Notes: generated from the sequence alone by a model not told the origin. A DNA stretch of 10,369 nucleotides from Acidobacteriaceae bacterium (GCA_030044455.1 JASHVU010000805.1:1-10369); one strand, 5' to 3'; positions 1 through 9,199 are shown, counted from the first letter of the stretch. Program-made: numbers and translations.

Positions 1-3000
1 AGGCGGGTTGGCCAGGCGGTAGGCAAAGAGGGCAAGACGCGGGAGCGGATTCGCGTGGAGAAACGGCGGGGGGCCTGGGACGGAATGGAAGTCTCAGTAA
101 ACACGCTGGTGGAAGACCTGCTGAGGCCAACGACTGAAGTGACACGGGCAATTGCCGCAGTGGCGCAGGGCAATTTGACGCAGACCGTGCGATTGGACGT
201 AGACGGAAGGCCGTTGGAAGGCGAGTTTCTTCGCTCGGCAAACATAGTGAACACCATGATTCAGCAGTTGGGTGTGTTCACGGCCGAAGTGACGCGGGTA
301 GCCCGCGAAGTGGGCACGGACGGCAAGCTGGGCGGACAGGCGATGGTGCCGGGCGTGGCCGGCACATGGAAGGACCTGACTGATTCAGTCAACTCTATGG
401 CCAGCAATCTAACCGGCCAGGTGAGAAACATCGCCGAGGTGGCGACGGCTGTGGCCAGCGGAGACCTGAGCCGCAAGATCACGGTCGATGTGAGGGGCGA
501 GATTCTGCAGCTGAAGGAAGCCATCAACACGATGGTGGATCAACTGCGATCGTTTGCGTCGGAAGTGACGCGAGTGGCGCGCGAAGTGGGTACCGACGGA
601 AAACTGGGCGGACAGGCTGTGGTGCCGGGCGTGGCAGGTACGTGGAAGGATCTGACGGACTCAGTGAACTCCATGGCCAGTAACCTGACGGGCCAGGTGA
701 GAAACATTGCCGAGGTTACGACGGCAGTGGCCCGCGGCGATTTGAGCCGCAAGATCACCGTGGACGTGAAGGGCGAAATTCTGGAGCTGAAAGACACGAT
801 CAACACCATGGTGGACCAGTTGAACGCATTCGCGGGCGAAGTGACGCGCGTGGCCCGCGAAGTGGGTACGGAAGGCAAGCTGGGCGGGCAAGCCAATGTG
901 CCCGGCGTGGCCGGAACCTGGAAGGACCTCACGGACAACGTGAACTTTATGGCCGGTAACCTCACTGGCCAGGTGAGAAACATTGCGGAAGTGGCCACCG
1001 CCATTGCGAACGGCGACTTGAGCCGCAAGATCACGGTGGACGTGCGCGGCGAAATTCTGCAGCTGAAAGAAACGCTGAACACGATGGTCGACCAGCTGAA
1101 CCGGTTCGCCGGCGAAGTGACGCGCGTGGCCCGCGAAGTAGGCACGGAAGGGCGGCTGGGAGGGCAGGCAAACGTGCCCGGCGTTGCCGGTACGTGGAAG
1201 GATTTGACGGACTCGGTGAACTCGATGGCCGGCAACCTGACGGCGCAGGTAAGAAACATTGCGGAGGTTACAACGGCCGTGGCCAGGGGCGACTTGAGCC
1301 GCAAGATCACGGTGGATGTGAAGGGAGAAATTCTGGAGCTGAAGAACACCATCAACACGATGGTGGATCAGCTGAATGCGTTTGCGGGCGAAGTGACCCG
1401 CGTGGCCCGCGAAGTGGGAACGGACGGCAAACTGGGCGGGCAGGCACAGGTCTCGGGGGTGGCCGGTACGTGGAAAGATTTGACTGACAACGTGAACTTC
1501 ATGGCTTCAAACCTCACCGGTCAGGTGAGAAACATTGCCGAAGTAGCAACGGCAGTGGCCCGTGGCGACTTGAGCCGCAAGATCACGGTAAACGTGAAGG
1601 GCGAAATCCTGGAACTTAAGGACACGCTGAACACGATGGTGGACCAGCTGAATGCATTCGCCGCCGAAGTGACGCGCGTGGCCCGCGAAGTTGGAACCGA
1701 CGGCAAGCTGGGCGGCCAGGCGGCGGTGCCGGGCGTGGCCGGCACGTGGAAGGATTTGACGGACTCGGTGAACGCGATGGCCGGCAACCTGACGGCACAG
1801 GTGAGAAACATCGCGGAAGTTTCGACGGCGATTGCGACCGGCGATCTTTCTAAAAAGATTACGGTGAACGTGAGCGGCGAGATATTGCTGTTGAAAGAGA
1901 CGATCAACACGATGGTGGACCAGCTGAACCGGTTTGCCGGCGAAGTGACGCGCGTGGCCCGCGAAGTAGGCACCGAAGGCAGACTGGGTGGTCAGGCAAA
2001 TGTGCCGAGCGTTGCGGGTACGTGGAAGGATTTGACGGACTCAGTGAACTCGATGGCGGGCAACCTGACCGGGCAGGTGAGAAATATTGCCGAAGTGACA
2101 ACCGCGGTGGCGCGGGGCGACTTAAGCCGCAAAATCACGGTGGATGTGAAGGGCGAGATTCTGGAGTTGAAAAACACCATCAATACGATGGTGGACCAGT
2201 TGAACGCGTTCGCGGGTGAAGTAACGCGGGTGGCCCGCGAAGTGGGCACCGACGGCAAGCTGGGCGGCCAGGCACAGGTGCCGGGTGTGGCCGGTACCTG
2301 GAAGGATCTTACCGACTCAGTGAACTTTATGGCCGGCAATCTGACAGCGCAGGTGAGAAACATTGCCGAAGTGGCGACGGCAATTGCAAACGGCGACTTG
2401 AGCCGCAAGATTACGGTGGACGTGCGCGGGGAAATCCTTGAGCTCAAAGAAACCATGAACACCATGGTGGAACAGCTGCGGTCGTTCGCCGCCGAAGTGA
2501 CGCGCGTGGCCCGCGAAGTGGGAACGGACGGACGACTGGGTGGACAGGCGAACGTGCCCGGCGTGGCCGGCACCTGGAAGGACTTGACCGACTCAGTGAA
2601 CGCCATGGCCGGCAACCTTACAGCACAGGTAAGAAACATTGCCGAGGTGACCACCGCGGTGGCGCGGGGCGACTTGAGCCGCAAGATTACCGTCGACGTG
2701 AAGGGCGAGATTCTGGAGTTGAAAGACACCATCAATACGATGGTGGACCAGCTCAACGCATTCGCCGCCGAGGTGACGCGTGTGGCCCGCGAAGTGGGAA
2801 CGGAAGGCAAGCTGGGCGGACAGGCGCAGGTACCAGGTGTGGCAGGCACGTGGAAGGATCTTACTGACAACGTGAACGTGATGGCCGCCAACCTCACCGA
2901 ACAGGTCCGCGGCATTGTGAAGGTGGTGACGGCGGTAGCCAACGGTGCGCTGACACAAAAGCTGACCGTGAACGCCAAGGGGGAAGTAGCCGCGCTGGCC

Positions 3001-6000
3001 GAGACCATCAATAACATGACCGACACGCTGGCAACGTTTGCCGACCAGGTGACCACGGTGGCCCGCGAAGTGGGTGTGGAAGGAAGGTTGGGAGGACAGG
3101 CTAACGTGCCCGGCGCCGCCGGCACGTGGAAGGATTTGACCGGCAATGTGAACTTGCTGGCGGACAACCTGACCAACCAGGTGCGCGCCATTGCAGAAGT
3201 GGCGACGGCGGTGACCAAGGGTGACTTGACGCGATCGATCCAAGTGGAAGCGCGCGGCGAAGTGGCAGAACTCAAGGACAACATCAACACCATGATCGAC
3301 AACCTGCGGCTGACGACAGACCGCAACACCGAGCAGGACTGGCTGAAGACCAACCTGGCGCGGTTCACGGGAATGCTGCAAGGGCAGCGCGACCTGAGCA
3401 CAGTGGGGAGAATGCTGCTCTCGGAACTGGCGCCGCTGGTGAACGCGCAGCAAGGCGTGATTTATCAGATGGGAAGCGAGGCTCCGACACCGGGGCAAGG
3501 CACACTCGTATTGCTTTCGACATTCGCGGATACGCCGGAAGGCTACCAGCTGGAGGTCAGAATCGGCGAAGGCCTGGTGGGTCAGTGCGCGGCAGAAAAG
3601 CGGCGCATGCTCATCTCCGAGGTGTCAAAGAAGACCACTCCGATTCGATCAGGGCTATTCAAAGCGCCGCCGAAAAACGTGATTGTGCTGCCGGTATTGT
3701 TTGAGGATCGCGTGAAGGCGGTGATCGAGCTGGCCAGCCTGGGTGCATTTACCGCATCGCATCTGGCGTTCCTGGATCAGCTCACGTCGTCGATCGGCAT
3801 CGTACTCAACTCGATTGAAGCGACCATGCAGACCGAAGGGCTGTTGAAGCAGTCGCAGCAGCTGGCTACTGAGCTGCAGACGCAACAAAAGGAACTGCAG
3901 CAGACCAACGAACAGCTGGCGCAAAAGGCACAGCAGCTTGCCGAACAGAACTACGAAGTGGAACGCAAGAACCAGGAGATCGAGCAGGCGCGGCGGGCGC
4001 TGGAGGAAAAGGCACGCGAGCTGGCGCTGACCTCGAAGTACAAGTCAGAGTTCCTGGCCAACATGTCGCACGAACTGCGCACGCCGCTGAACAGCATACT
4101 GGTGCTTGGCCAGCAGCTTGCGGAAAATCCAGACCGCAGTTTGACGGCCAAGCAAGTGGAGTTTGCGCGCACGATTCACGGGGCAGGCACGGACTTGCTG
4201 AATTTGATCAGCGACATTCTCGATTTGTCGAAGATTGAATCGGGAACGGTTTCGGTAGAGGCAGAGGAGGTCTTCTTCGGCGCGGTGCTCGAAGCGGTGG
4301 TGCGACCCTTCCGCCACGAGGCGGAGAATCGCAGACTGGCCTTCGACGTGATCTCGGATCCGAACCTGGGCCGCAGCCTGGTCACAGACTCCAAGCGCTT
4401 GCAGCAGGTGCTGAAGAATCTGCTTTCGAACGCTTTCAAATTCACCGAACAGGGCAGCGTGCGGTTGAGTGTTTCGAGCGTCAACGGGGGATGGAGCAGC
4501 GACCATCCGATTCTGAATGGCGCCGGATCGGTTATCGCGTTCCAGGTGGCCGATACCGGTATCGGAATCCCGGGGGAAAAACAGCGCATCATTTTTGAAG
4601 CCTTCCAGCAGGCCGACGCCGGCACCAGCCGCAAGTTCGGCGGAACCGGTCTCGGATTGGCGATCAGCCGCGAGTTGGCCAACCTGCTGGGCGGCGAAAT
4701 CCAGCTCAAGAGCGCGCCTGGCCAGGGCAGCACATTTACCCTCTATCTGCCCCAGACATACGTTGGTCCGGCTTCTCCCAACCTGCCAAAGAACGAGAAG
4801 GCGGGGATTGCAGCCACCGTGCCGGGGTTCCTCGCCACGGTGGCGGCGGCCAAGCAGGAAGCGCGGATTGAAGACGATCGTCAGAGCCTGGAGCCGGGAG
4901 ATGCTGTGCTCCTGATCGTGGAAGACGATCCGCATTACGCACGCGTATTGTGCGATCTGTCGCGGGATAAGGGATTCAAGGTGCTGATCGCAAACACGGG
5001 GACCGAGGCGCTGACGCTTGCCCGGGAGTTCCATCCGGCTGCCGTCTCGCTCGATGTATTCCTGCCTGACATGCTGGGCTGGACGGTTCTAAATCATCTC
5101 AAGCAGGATCCGACGACGCGGCACATTCCGGTGCAGATGCTCACGCTCGATGAGGACCGGCGCCATGGACTGTCGCGAGGCGCATTCGCCTTCGTCACCA
5201 AGCCGACATCTCCTCAAGATTTGGATGCGGCGCTCACCCGGATATGGGATTACTCGCAACCGCGGCGCAAGCGATTGCTGATAGTCGAAGACAACCCAGC
5301 CGAACAGTTCACGACGCGCGAACTGTTAGGCCACGAGGACATCGACATCGATGTAGCGGAGTCGGGCGCGTCGGCGCTCGAGGCGCTGTCGGAAGGGAAC
5401 TACGACTGTGTTGTGCTCGACCTGCGGCTGCCGGATATGACCGGATTCGAGGTATTGGCGCAGCTTCGCGACACCCCCAGTCTCAAGGACCTGCCTGTGG
5501 TCGTCTTTACAGGCAGAGAGCTGACAGCGGAAGAAGATGCGCAACTGCATACGCTGGCGCGCAGCGTGGTCGTCAAGGATGTGGAATCGCCGGAACGCCT
5601 TCTCGACGAAACTTCACTGTTTCTGCATCGTGTGATCGCCGACCTTCCGCGCGAGAAACAGGAGATGCTTGACCGGCTGCACCGGTCAGATGACGCTTTA
5701 GCAGGACGCAAGGTGCTGGTGGTTGACGATGACGTCCGCAACATCTTCGCGGTAAGCAGCGTGCTTGAACGGCGGGGCATGACGGTGCTCTCTGCGGGCA
5801 CGGGTCGGGAAGCAATTCAAACGATCGAATCCACATCCGACCTGGCCATTGTGCTGATGGACATCATGATGCCTGAGATGGACGGTTTCGAAACCATGCA
5901 GGTGATCCGGCAGAATCCTGGGTTACGGCGGCTGCCCATCATTGCATTAACAGCAAAGGCAATGAAAGGCGACCGGGAGAGATGTCTGGAGGCCGGAGCT

Positions 6001-6072
6001 TCAGAGTATCTGGCCAAGCCGGTCAACACAGAGCAGCTGCTCTCAGCGCTGCGCATGTGGCTGCACCGGTAG
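1..6072 (+). CDS. Poly-HAMP hybrid histidine kinase with GAF and three receiver domains (5' end outside window)
   Basis: Sensor kinase that probably autophosphorylates on His and passes phosphate to its own receivers. The frame is open from base 1, and the codons before GTG 55 encode family-like sequence ([11 protein letters not shown]), so the true start lies upstream. Residues are counted from GTG 55. Order: HAMP-like helices and eleven 92-residue double-HAMP units (78-1089); GAF (about 1103-1255); Gln-rich coiled coil (about 1258-1330); HisKA with [10 protein letters not shown], phosphoacceptor H1339; HATPase with N box N1459, DTGIGIP from D1500 and GGTGLGL at 1529-1535; receivers with phosphoacceptors D1667, D1789 and D1936. 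No membrane segment is visible, so it may be cytosolic. The repeats closely resemble those of fungal group III (Nik1/Os-1) kinases. The fold and kinase call is secure; the signal is unknown. A second kinase follows after 54 bp, probably co-transcribed. Confidence 0.96.
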   Translation, partial: RRVGQAVGKEGKTRERIRVEKRRGAWDGMEVSVNTLVEDLLRPTTEVTRAIAAVAQGNLTQTVRLDVDGRPLEGEFLRSANIVNTMIQQLGVFTAEVTRVAREVGTDGKLGGQAMVPGVAGTWKDLTDSVNSMASNLTGQVRNIAEVATAVASGDLSRKITVDVRGEILQLKEAINTMVDQLRSFASEVTRVAREVGTDGKLGGQAVVPGVAGTWKDLTDSVNSMASNLTGQVRNIAEVTTAVARGDLSRKITVDVKGEILELKDTINTMVDQLNAFAGEVTRVAREVGTEGKLGGQANVPGVAGTWKDLTDNVNFMAGNLTGQVRNIAEVATAIANGDLSRKITVDVRGEILQLKETLNTMVDQLNRFAGEVTRVAREVGTEGRLGGQANVPGVAGTWKDLTDSVNSMAGNLTAQVRNIAEVTTAVARGDLSRKITVDVKGEILELKNTINTMVDQLNAFAGEVTRVAREVGTDGKLGGQAQVSGVAGTWKDLTDNVNFMASNLTGQVRNIAEVATAVARGDLSRKITVNVKGEILELKDTLNTMVDQLNAFAAEVTRVAREVGTDGKLGGQAAVPGVAGTWKDLTDSVNAMAGNLTAQVRNIAEVSTAIATGDLSKKITVNVSGEILLLKETINTMVDQLNRFAGEVTRVAREVGTEGRLGGQANVPSVAGTWKDLTDSVNSMAGNLTGQVRNIAEVTTAVARGDLSRKITVDVKGEILELKNTINTMVDQLNAFAGEVTRVAREVGTDGKLGGQAQVPGVAGTWKDLTDSVNFMAGNLTAQVRNIAEVATAIANGDLSRKITVDVRGEILELKETMNTMVEQLRSFAAEVTRVAREVGTDGRLGGQANVPGVAGTWKDLTDSVNAMAGNLTAQVRNIAEVTTAVARGDLSRKITVDVKGEILELKDTINTMVDQLNAFAAEVTRVAREVGTEGKLGGQAQVPGVAGTWKDLTDNVNVMAANLTEQVRGIVKVVTAVANGALTQKLTVNAKGEVAALAETINNMTDTLATFADQVTTVAREVGVEGRLGGQANVPGAAGTWKDLTGNVNLLADNLTNQVRAIAEVATAVTKGDLTRSIQVEARGEVAELKDNINTMIDNLRLTTDRNTEQDWLKTNLARFTGMLQGQRDLSTVGRMLLSELAPLVNAQQGVIYQMGSEAPTPGQGTLVLLSTFADTPEGYQLEVRIGEGLVGQCAAEKRRMLISEVSKKTTPIRSGLFKAPPKNVIVLPVLFEDRVKAVIELASLGAFTASHLAFLDQLTSSIGIVLNSIEATMQTEGLLKQSQQLATELQTQQKELQQTNEQLAQKAQQLAEQNYEVERKNQEIEQARRALEEKARELALTSKYKSEFLANMSHELRTPLNSILVLGQQLAENPDRSLTAKQVEFARTIHGAGTDLLNLISDILDLSKIESGTVSVEAEEVFFGAVLEAVVRPFRHEAENRRLAFDVISDPNLGRSLVTDSKRLQQVLKNLLSNAFKFTEQGSVRLSVSSVNGGWSSDHPILNGAGSVIAFQVADTGIGIPGEKQRIIFEAFQQADAGTSRKFGGTGLGLAISRELANLLGGEIQLKSAPGQGSTFTLYLPQTYVGPASPNLPKNEKAGIAATVPGFLATVAAAKQEARIEDDRQSLEPGDAVLLIVEDDPHYARVLCDLSRDKGFKVLIANTGTEALTLAREFHPAAVSLDVFLPDMLGWTVLNHLKQDPTTRHIPVQMLTLDEDRRHGLSRGAFAFVTKPTSPQDLDAALTRIWDYSQPRRKRLLIVEDNPAEQFTTRELLGHEDIDIDVAESGASALEALSEGNYDCVVLDLRLPDMTGFEVLAQLRDTPSLKDLPVVVFTGRELTAEEDAQLHTLARSVVVKDVESPERLLDETSLFLHRVIADLPREKQEMLDRLHRSDDALAGRKVLVVDDDVRNIFAVSSVLERRGMTVLSAGTGREAIQTIESTSDLAIVLMDIMMPEMDGFETMQVIRQNPGLRRLPIIALTAKAMKGDRERCLEAGASEYLAKPVNTEQLLSALRMWLHR
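286..3321 (+). repeat. Eleven in-frame 276-bp tandem repeats encoding double HAMP modules
   Basis: The motif [10 protein letters not shown] recurs with a strict 276-bp (92-residue) step: units start at 286, 562, 838, 1114, 1390, 1666, 1942, 2218, 2494, 2770 and 3046, with no indel. Each unit has two halves: a divergent HAMP-like half ([28 protein letters not shown]) and a canonical HAMP half ([31 protein letters not shown]). Units 1-9 are nearly identical in protein, while units 10 and 11 are clearly diverged (for example [15 protein letters not shown] and [15 protein letters not shown]). A degenerate canonical half precedes the array at about 109-285. In the family, alternating canonical and divergent HAMPs form a continuous helical stalk that relays conformational signals to the kinase. 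Confidence 0.95.
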
Positions 6073-6112
6073 AGAGTGAGGAATAAAAAGAGAGTTCGAG
6101 GGTAGTTGGGCC

Positions 6113-6118
6113 AAGGAG
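6113..6118 (+). promoter_or_regulatory. Ribosome binding site of the second kinase gene
   Basis: AAGGAG lies 8 nt before ATG 6127. It selects that ATG over the in-frame TTG at 6106, which would place the site inside the coding region. The rest of the 54-bp gap after the first kinase gene shows no terminator, in keeping with a shared transcript. Confidence 0.8.
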
Positions 6119-6126
6119 ACACAGCG

Positions 6127-7779
6127 ATGACGGCGGACGAGAAGATGAACATCCTGATGGTTGACGACCAACCGGCCAAACTCATGAGTTATGAGGTGAT
6201 TCTTGCGGAGCTGGGAGAGAACCTGATCAAGGCGACTTCTGCGAGCGAGGCTCTCAAGATTCTGCTTAAGACCGATGTGGCCGTGGTCCTGATGGATGTA
6301 AGCATGCCTGACGTAGACGGATTCGAACTGGCAGCCGTTATCCGGCAGCATCCCCGCTTTCAGAAGACTGCGATCATATTCATCTCCGGCGTTCATCTCA
6401 CGGATTCAGACCGCATACAAGGCTATCGCAGCGGAGCGGTGGATTACATATCAGTGCCGGTGGTACCGGAAGTGTTGCGGGCAAAGATCGGGATATTCGT
6501 GGACCTGCACCGTAAGACGCGAATGCTGGAATCGCTGAATCGCGACCTCGAGCATCGAGTTGCCGAACGCACCGAGGAACTGCGCAAGAGCGAAACGCAG
6601 TTTCGTATCCGCGCGGAGCTACTCGAGGTTGCAACCGAAGCGATCATGGTTCGCGATCCAGAGGGCCGAATCCAGTTTTGGAACTCCGGCGCGGAGAATC
6701 TGTATGGCTGGCCGCGCGAAGAAGCGCTTGGCCGCAGCATTCACAGCCTGCTGCAAACTGTTTTCCCGGTTCCGCTGGAACAGATCGAACAAGCCCTGCA
6801 GGAGCAACGTCAGTGGCAAGGCAACTTGATTCAGAAGACCAAGGACGGGACCGAGATCGTGGTAGCCTGCCGCGAGAGCATGAATCGTGAAGGCGACGCG
6901 GTGCTCGAAGTGGTCCGCGACATTACCGTTCAACTGCGAGCCGAACAGGCGCTGCGCGAGACCGAGAAGCTGGCGGCGATGGGCCGCGTAGCCGGCATCA
7001 TTGCCCACGAGATCAACAATCCGCTGGCTGCGATCACCAACCTTTTTTATCTGCTGCGCCATCACCCTTCGCTCAGCGCCGAGGCCGAACGCTACGCCGA
7101 TATGGCGGAACAGGAGCTGGAGCGGGTTAGCCATATCACCCGGCAAACGCTCACTTTCTACCGGGAGTCGAAGTTTCCAGTTCCGGTTCTTTTGACTGAA
7201 CTGCTGGAAGACGTGCTCGGCCTTCAGCAACGAATGCTCAAGTCAAATCGCATTGTGCTGCGAAAGAAGTTTTTGTCAAAGGCACAGACGCGGGGATTTC
7301 CGGTGGAACTGCGGCAGGTATTTCTCAACCTCATCGGCAATGCCATCGAGGCCATGCCGGAAGGCGGCACTCTTGGTGTCAGCGTGCGCGATGCCACAGA
7401 TTGGACGCGCTGCCGGAGCACGATTGTAATCTCCATTGTCGACACCGGAAAGGGCATTCAACCGGAGGATGCTCGACGGCTCTTCGAGCCCTTCTTCACG
7501 ACCAAGTCGACCAAGGGAACGGGCCTTGGATTGTGGATCAGCAGGGGTATTGTGCAGAAATATGAAGGCAGGATCAGCTTCCGCAGCTTTCGCGGCGCCG
7601 GGGGATGCGCGACGTGTTTCAAGGTCTTTCTGCCTGGCAGCTGCACAATTAATTCCGTCATGGGTACCAGCGCCGATCCGTTGCCGGCAGACTATTCGAT
7701 GAGCGAAAGTGCTCACATCGTTGAGATGAATCACTCGGCGGACAAGGGAATCACCTACAACCTGTCCTCCAATCATTAG
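6127..7779 (+). CDS. Receiver-PAS-histidine kinase
   Basis: A 550-residue kinase with an N-terminal receiver, probably cytosolic as no membrane segment is seen. Domains: receiver (about 7-125; MVDDQP acidic patch, phosphoacceptor D57 in VVLMDVSMPDVDGF); coiled coil (about 128-158); PAS (about 163-270; IQFWNSGAENLYGW); HisKA with AHEINNPLAAI, phosphoacceptor H294, of the NtrB/FixL-like type; HATPase with N405 in NLIGNAIEAMP, DTGKGI from D439, LFEPFFTTK, and GTGLGL at 464-469. A tail (about 505-550) matches no domain I know. The receiver has Val110 (YISVPV) where Lys before Pro is usual, so its phosphorylation chemistry may be altered. The PAS ligand is unknown; I see no basis for naming one. 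The gene follows the large hybrid kinase at 54 bp, suggesting a shared phosphorelay (inference). The start was chosen by the ribosome binding site at 6113-6118. Confidence 0.94.
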   Translation: MTADEKMNILMVDDQPAKLMSYEVILAELGENLIKATSASEALKILLKTDVAVVLMDVSMPDVDGFELAAVIRQHPRFQKTAIIFISGVHLTDSDRIQGYRSGAVDYISVPVVPEVLRAKIGIFVDLHRKTRMLESLNRDLEHRVAERTEELRKSETQFRIRAELLEVATEAIMVRDPEGRIQFWNSGAENLYGWPREEALGRSIHSLLQTVFPVPLEQIEQALQEQRQWQGNLIQKTKDGTEIVVACRESMNREGDAVLEVVRDITVQLRAEQALRETEKLAAMGRVAGIIAHEINNPLAAITNLFYLLRHHPSLSAEAERYADMAEQELERVSHITRQTLTFYRESKFPVPVLLTELLEDVLGLQQRMLKSNRIVLRKKFLSKAQTRGFPVELRQVFLNLIGNAIEAMPEGGTLGVSVRDATDWTRCRSTIVISIVDTGKGIQPEDARRLFEPFFTTKSTKGTGLGLWISRGIVQKYEGRISFRSFRGAGGCATCFKVFLPGSCTINSVMGTSADPLPADYSMSESAHIVEMNHSADKGITYNLSSNH

Positions 7780-7791
7780 AATCGCCGCACA

Positions 7792-7825
7792 GACATTACG
7801 GCGTTTTGGGAAAAGGTGTAATGTC
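7792..7825. repeat. Perfect 8-bp inverted repeat just after the second kinase gene
   Basis: GACATTAC (7792-7799) is matched by GTAATGTC (7818-7825) across an 18-nt spacer. The spacer itself contains TTTTGGGAAAA, which can form a small inner hairpin. It starts 12 nt after the stop codon. There is no T-run after either arm, so it is not a classic terminator. It could be an mRNA 3'-end stem or an operator-like palindrome; the function is unknown. Confidence 0.5.
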
Positions 7826-7843
7826 ACTCACGGATGTGCAGGA

Positions 7844-7874
7844 TCAGCGCTCCTTGGGGTCGCGCTGACTTTGT
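7844..7874 (+). terminator. Candidate rho-independent terminator for the two-kinase transcript
   Basis: TCAGCGC (7844-7850) pairs with GCGCTGA (7862-7868) across an 11-nt loop and is followed by CTTTGT. The GC-rich 7-bp stem and its position 65 bp after the kinase stop fit a terminator reading rightwards. The T-tract is short and interrupted, so termination may be weak. Confidence 0.45.
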
Positions 7875-7955
7875 AGCGTCGGTTTCTCCCTACGGTATTT
7901 CCTGAAACGCTTTAGAAGCGGCCTCATAAGTCGTCTTTGTCAATTCGCGGAAATC

Positions 7956-7984
7956 ATGGGATCCGCCTCGTTGTTGGGTCCCAT
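7956..7984 (-). terminator. Candidate terminator hairpin downstream of the sialidase
   Basis: ATGGGATCC (7956-7964) and GGGTCCCAT (7976-7984) form a 9-bp stem with one G-T wobble and an 11-nt loop, starting 6 nt past the sialidase stop codon on the minus strand. The bases after it on that strand are GATTTCC, a poor T-tract, so it may be a weak terminator or a 3'-protecting stem. Confidence 0.45.
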
Positions 7985-7990
7985 AGGTGC

Positions 7991-9199
7991 TCAATAGGTG
8001 GCAGAGGCATTTATGGGACCGGTTGTATTCACCAGATAATCCTTCCCATCTGTCAGCCAGTCCAAGGTGAACCGGGCGAACACTTCTTTGGCAGCATAGT
8101 CGTCAAACGAACCGAAGGCTGTACCGGTCTCGAAGAGTATCCCAATGGAGCCGTCGGGAAAGACGGTCATGCTGGAGTACGCACCCGGCCCTTTCAAGAT
8201 GGTTTTTTCTATGGGCCAGGTCTTCCCCTCGTCATAGCTCATGCGCACGGTTACGTTAAATCGACCCCGGGGATCAGAACCCTCTGACCCGGCAGCGATG
8301 GCACCGCTCACAGGGTTGGCAAAAAGCAGACGATTCTTTGCGTAACCTTGATCCTGCCGCGTGAATCGGATCAGGCTTCCTTCGCAGTCGGCGTCGGGCA
8401 GGTCGGGATCGACGAAGGGTGTGGACCAGGTCTGTCCCCGATCTTTGCTAATGGCCACCGTACGGCTGGGCGAGCCTCGCCGGTTGAACATCAGCGAACC
8501 ATCAACCAGTTCCACGACTTGCGATTCGTTGGGCTCCCACGAAACCGAGGTCCCGGATTTCCAGTTTTTACCGTGATCGTCGCTGAAGATCACCGAGTCA
8601 TAGGTCTGAACCACCAAACGGCCAGATTGCAGTTGAATTCCAACCCCGGGCCCGAGTTCATGCTTCCCGGTACCCGGCGTGATATCGATCGGGGTGGTCC
8701 AGGTTGCACCCTCGTCAGTACTCTTTATCAACAAGATGTCAGCGGGTGCGTCTTTATACGGTTGTGGATAGTAATTTGCGAGAAGGTAGATGGTTCCGTC
8801 GGACTGATCGATGACGGGAACCGGATTCATATAGGCTTCCCCGTGCATACTGCGGAAGGTCACCTGTAAAGGAAGCCACGTCATTACGGTCTGCCTGGTG
8901 CGTCCCAGACCTTTGAGAGTGAGAAACGGCGGTGTCCATTTGGCGGCGTTTCCAGGGCTACGCTTCATAACAATGTCGGTAGGCACCCCGTCGCCGCCCT
9001 GGTCCCGGCGGCCCTCGCTGAAGGCCAACACCGTTCCCTTCCTGGTGCATATGAGGGACGGTATCCGATAGGTGTTGTAATTGTCCTGACCACCTATAAA
9101 AAGTTCTGTCTGTTCGAATAGACCCTGCGCGCGCAGTGCTGTCGCAGAGAAGATCATCCATGCAGCGCCCAACAGCACTGTAGCTCGCATACTTTGCAT
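7991..9199 (-). CDS. Exported exo-alpha-sialidase (GH33-like, BNR/Asp-box)
   Basis: A 402-residue enzyme expected to release terminal sialic acids from glycoconjugates outside the cytoplasm. From M1 (9199): signal peptide about 1-24 (ATVLLGAAWMIFSATALRA, likely cut before QG); YRIP at 44-47 giving first triad Arg R45; D70 in GGDGVPTD, likely acid/base Asp; four Asp-boxes of S.D.G..W form at 160-167, 206-213, 251-258 and 321-328; NESQVVEL with E225; R240/R241 in FNRRG; R319 in VTVRMSYDEG; Y341 in GAYSSMTVFPDG, the nucleophile Tyr, with E357 in ILFETG. These were matched from memory to the Micromonospora viridifaciens sialidase pattern. The set looks complete, so activity is likely; specificity, or a switch to another acidic sugar, cannot be read. 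The start was chosen because AGGGAG lies 6 nt before it and the signal peptide then sits at the N-terminus. An upstream in-frame GTG (9259) and ATG (9307) remain possible. Confidence 0.9.
   Translation of the reverse strand: MQSMRATVLLGAAWMIFSATALRAQGLFEQTELFIGGQDNYNTYRIPSLICTRKGTVLAFSEGRRDQGGDGVPTDIVMKRSPGNAAKWTPPFLTLKGLGRTRQTVMTWLPLQVTFRSMHGEAYMNPVPVIDQSDGTIYLLANYYPQPYKDAPADILLIKSTDEGATWTTPIDITPGTGKHELGPGVGIQLQSGRLVVQTYDSVIFSDDHGKNWKSGTSVSWEPNESQVVELVDGSLMFNRRGSPSRTVAISKDRGQTWSTPFVDPDLPDADCEGSLIRFTRQDQGYAKNRLLFANPVSGAIAAGSEGSDPRGRFNVTVRMSYDEGKTWPIEKTILKGPGAYSSMTVFPDGSIGILFETGTAFGSFDDYAAKEVFARFTLDWLTDGKDYLVNTTGPINASATY

Noticed and set aside
55..57. GTG as the start of the large hybrid kinase
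   Set aside because: The frame is open back to base 1 with family-like residues before it, there is no ribosome binding site, and it would begin inside a HAMP-like module.
540..1358. Minus-strand open frame of 272 codons
   Set aside because: Antisense shadow of the HAMP repeats, with the same periodic composition and no recognisable motif.
286..3321. CRISPR-like or satellite DNA reading of the regular 276-bp repeats
   Set aside because: The repeats are contiguous, coding, in frame and without unique spacers; they encode HAMP modules.
1992..3401. Long minus-strand open frame of 469 codons inside the HAMP array
   Set aside because: It repeats with the same 276-bp period as the sense gene and is opposite a gene with clear domains. 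Long antisense frames arise from GC-rich codon use; there is no protein family pattern.
2593..3498. Minus-strand open frame of 301 codons, His-rich
   Set aside because: Antisense shadow of the last HAMP units; the His-rich look comes from reading the complement of common sense codons.
4045..5034. Minus-strand open frame of 329 codons across the kinase core
   Set aside because: It lies wholly opposite the HisKA, HATPase and first receiver motifs and shows no family signature.
6106..6108. TTG as the start of the second kinase
   Set aside because: The good AAGGAG site at 6113-6118 lies after it and fits ATG 6127 instead.
8348..8869. Plus-strand open frame of 173 codons within the sialidase
   Set aside because: It lies opposite well-supported sialidase Asp-boxes and catalytic motifs, and has no family signature of its own.
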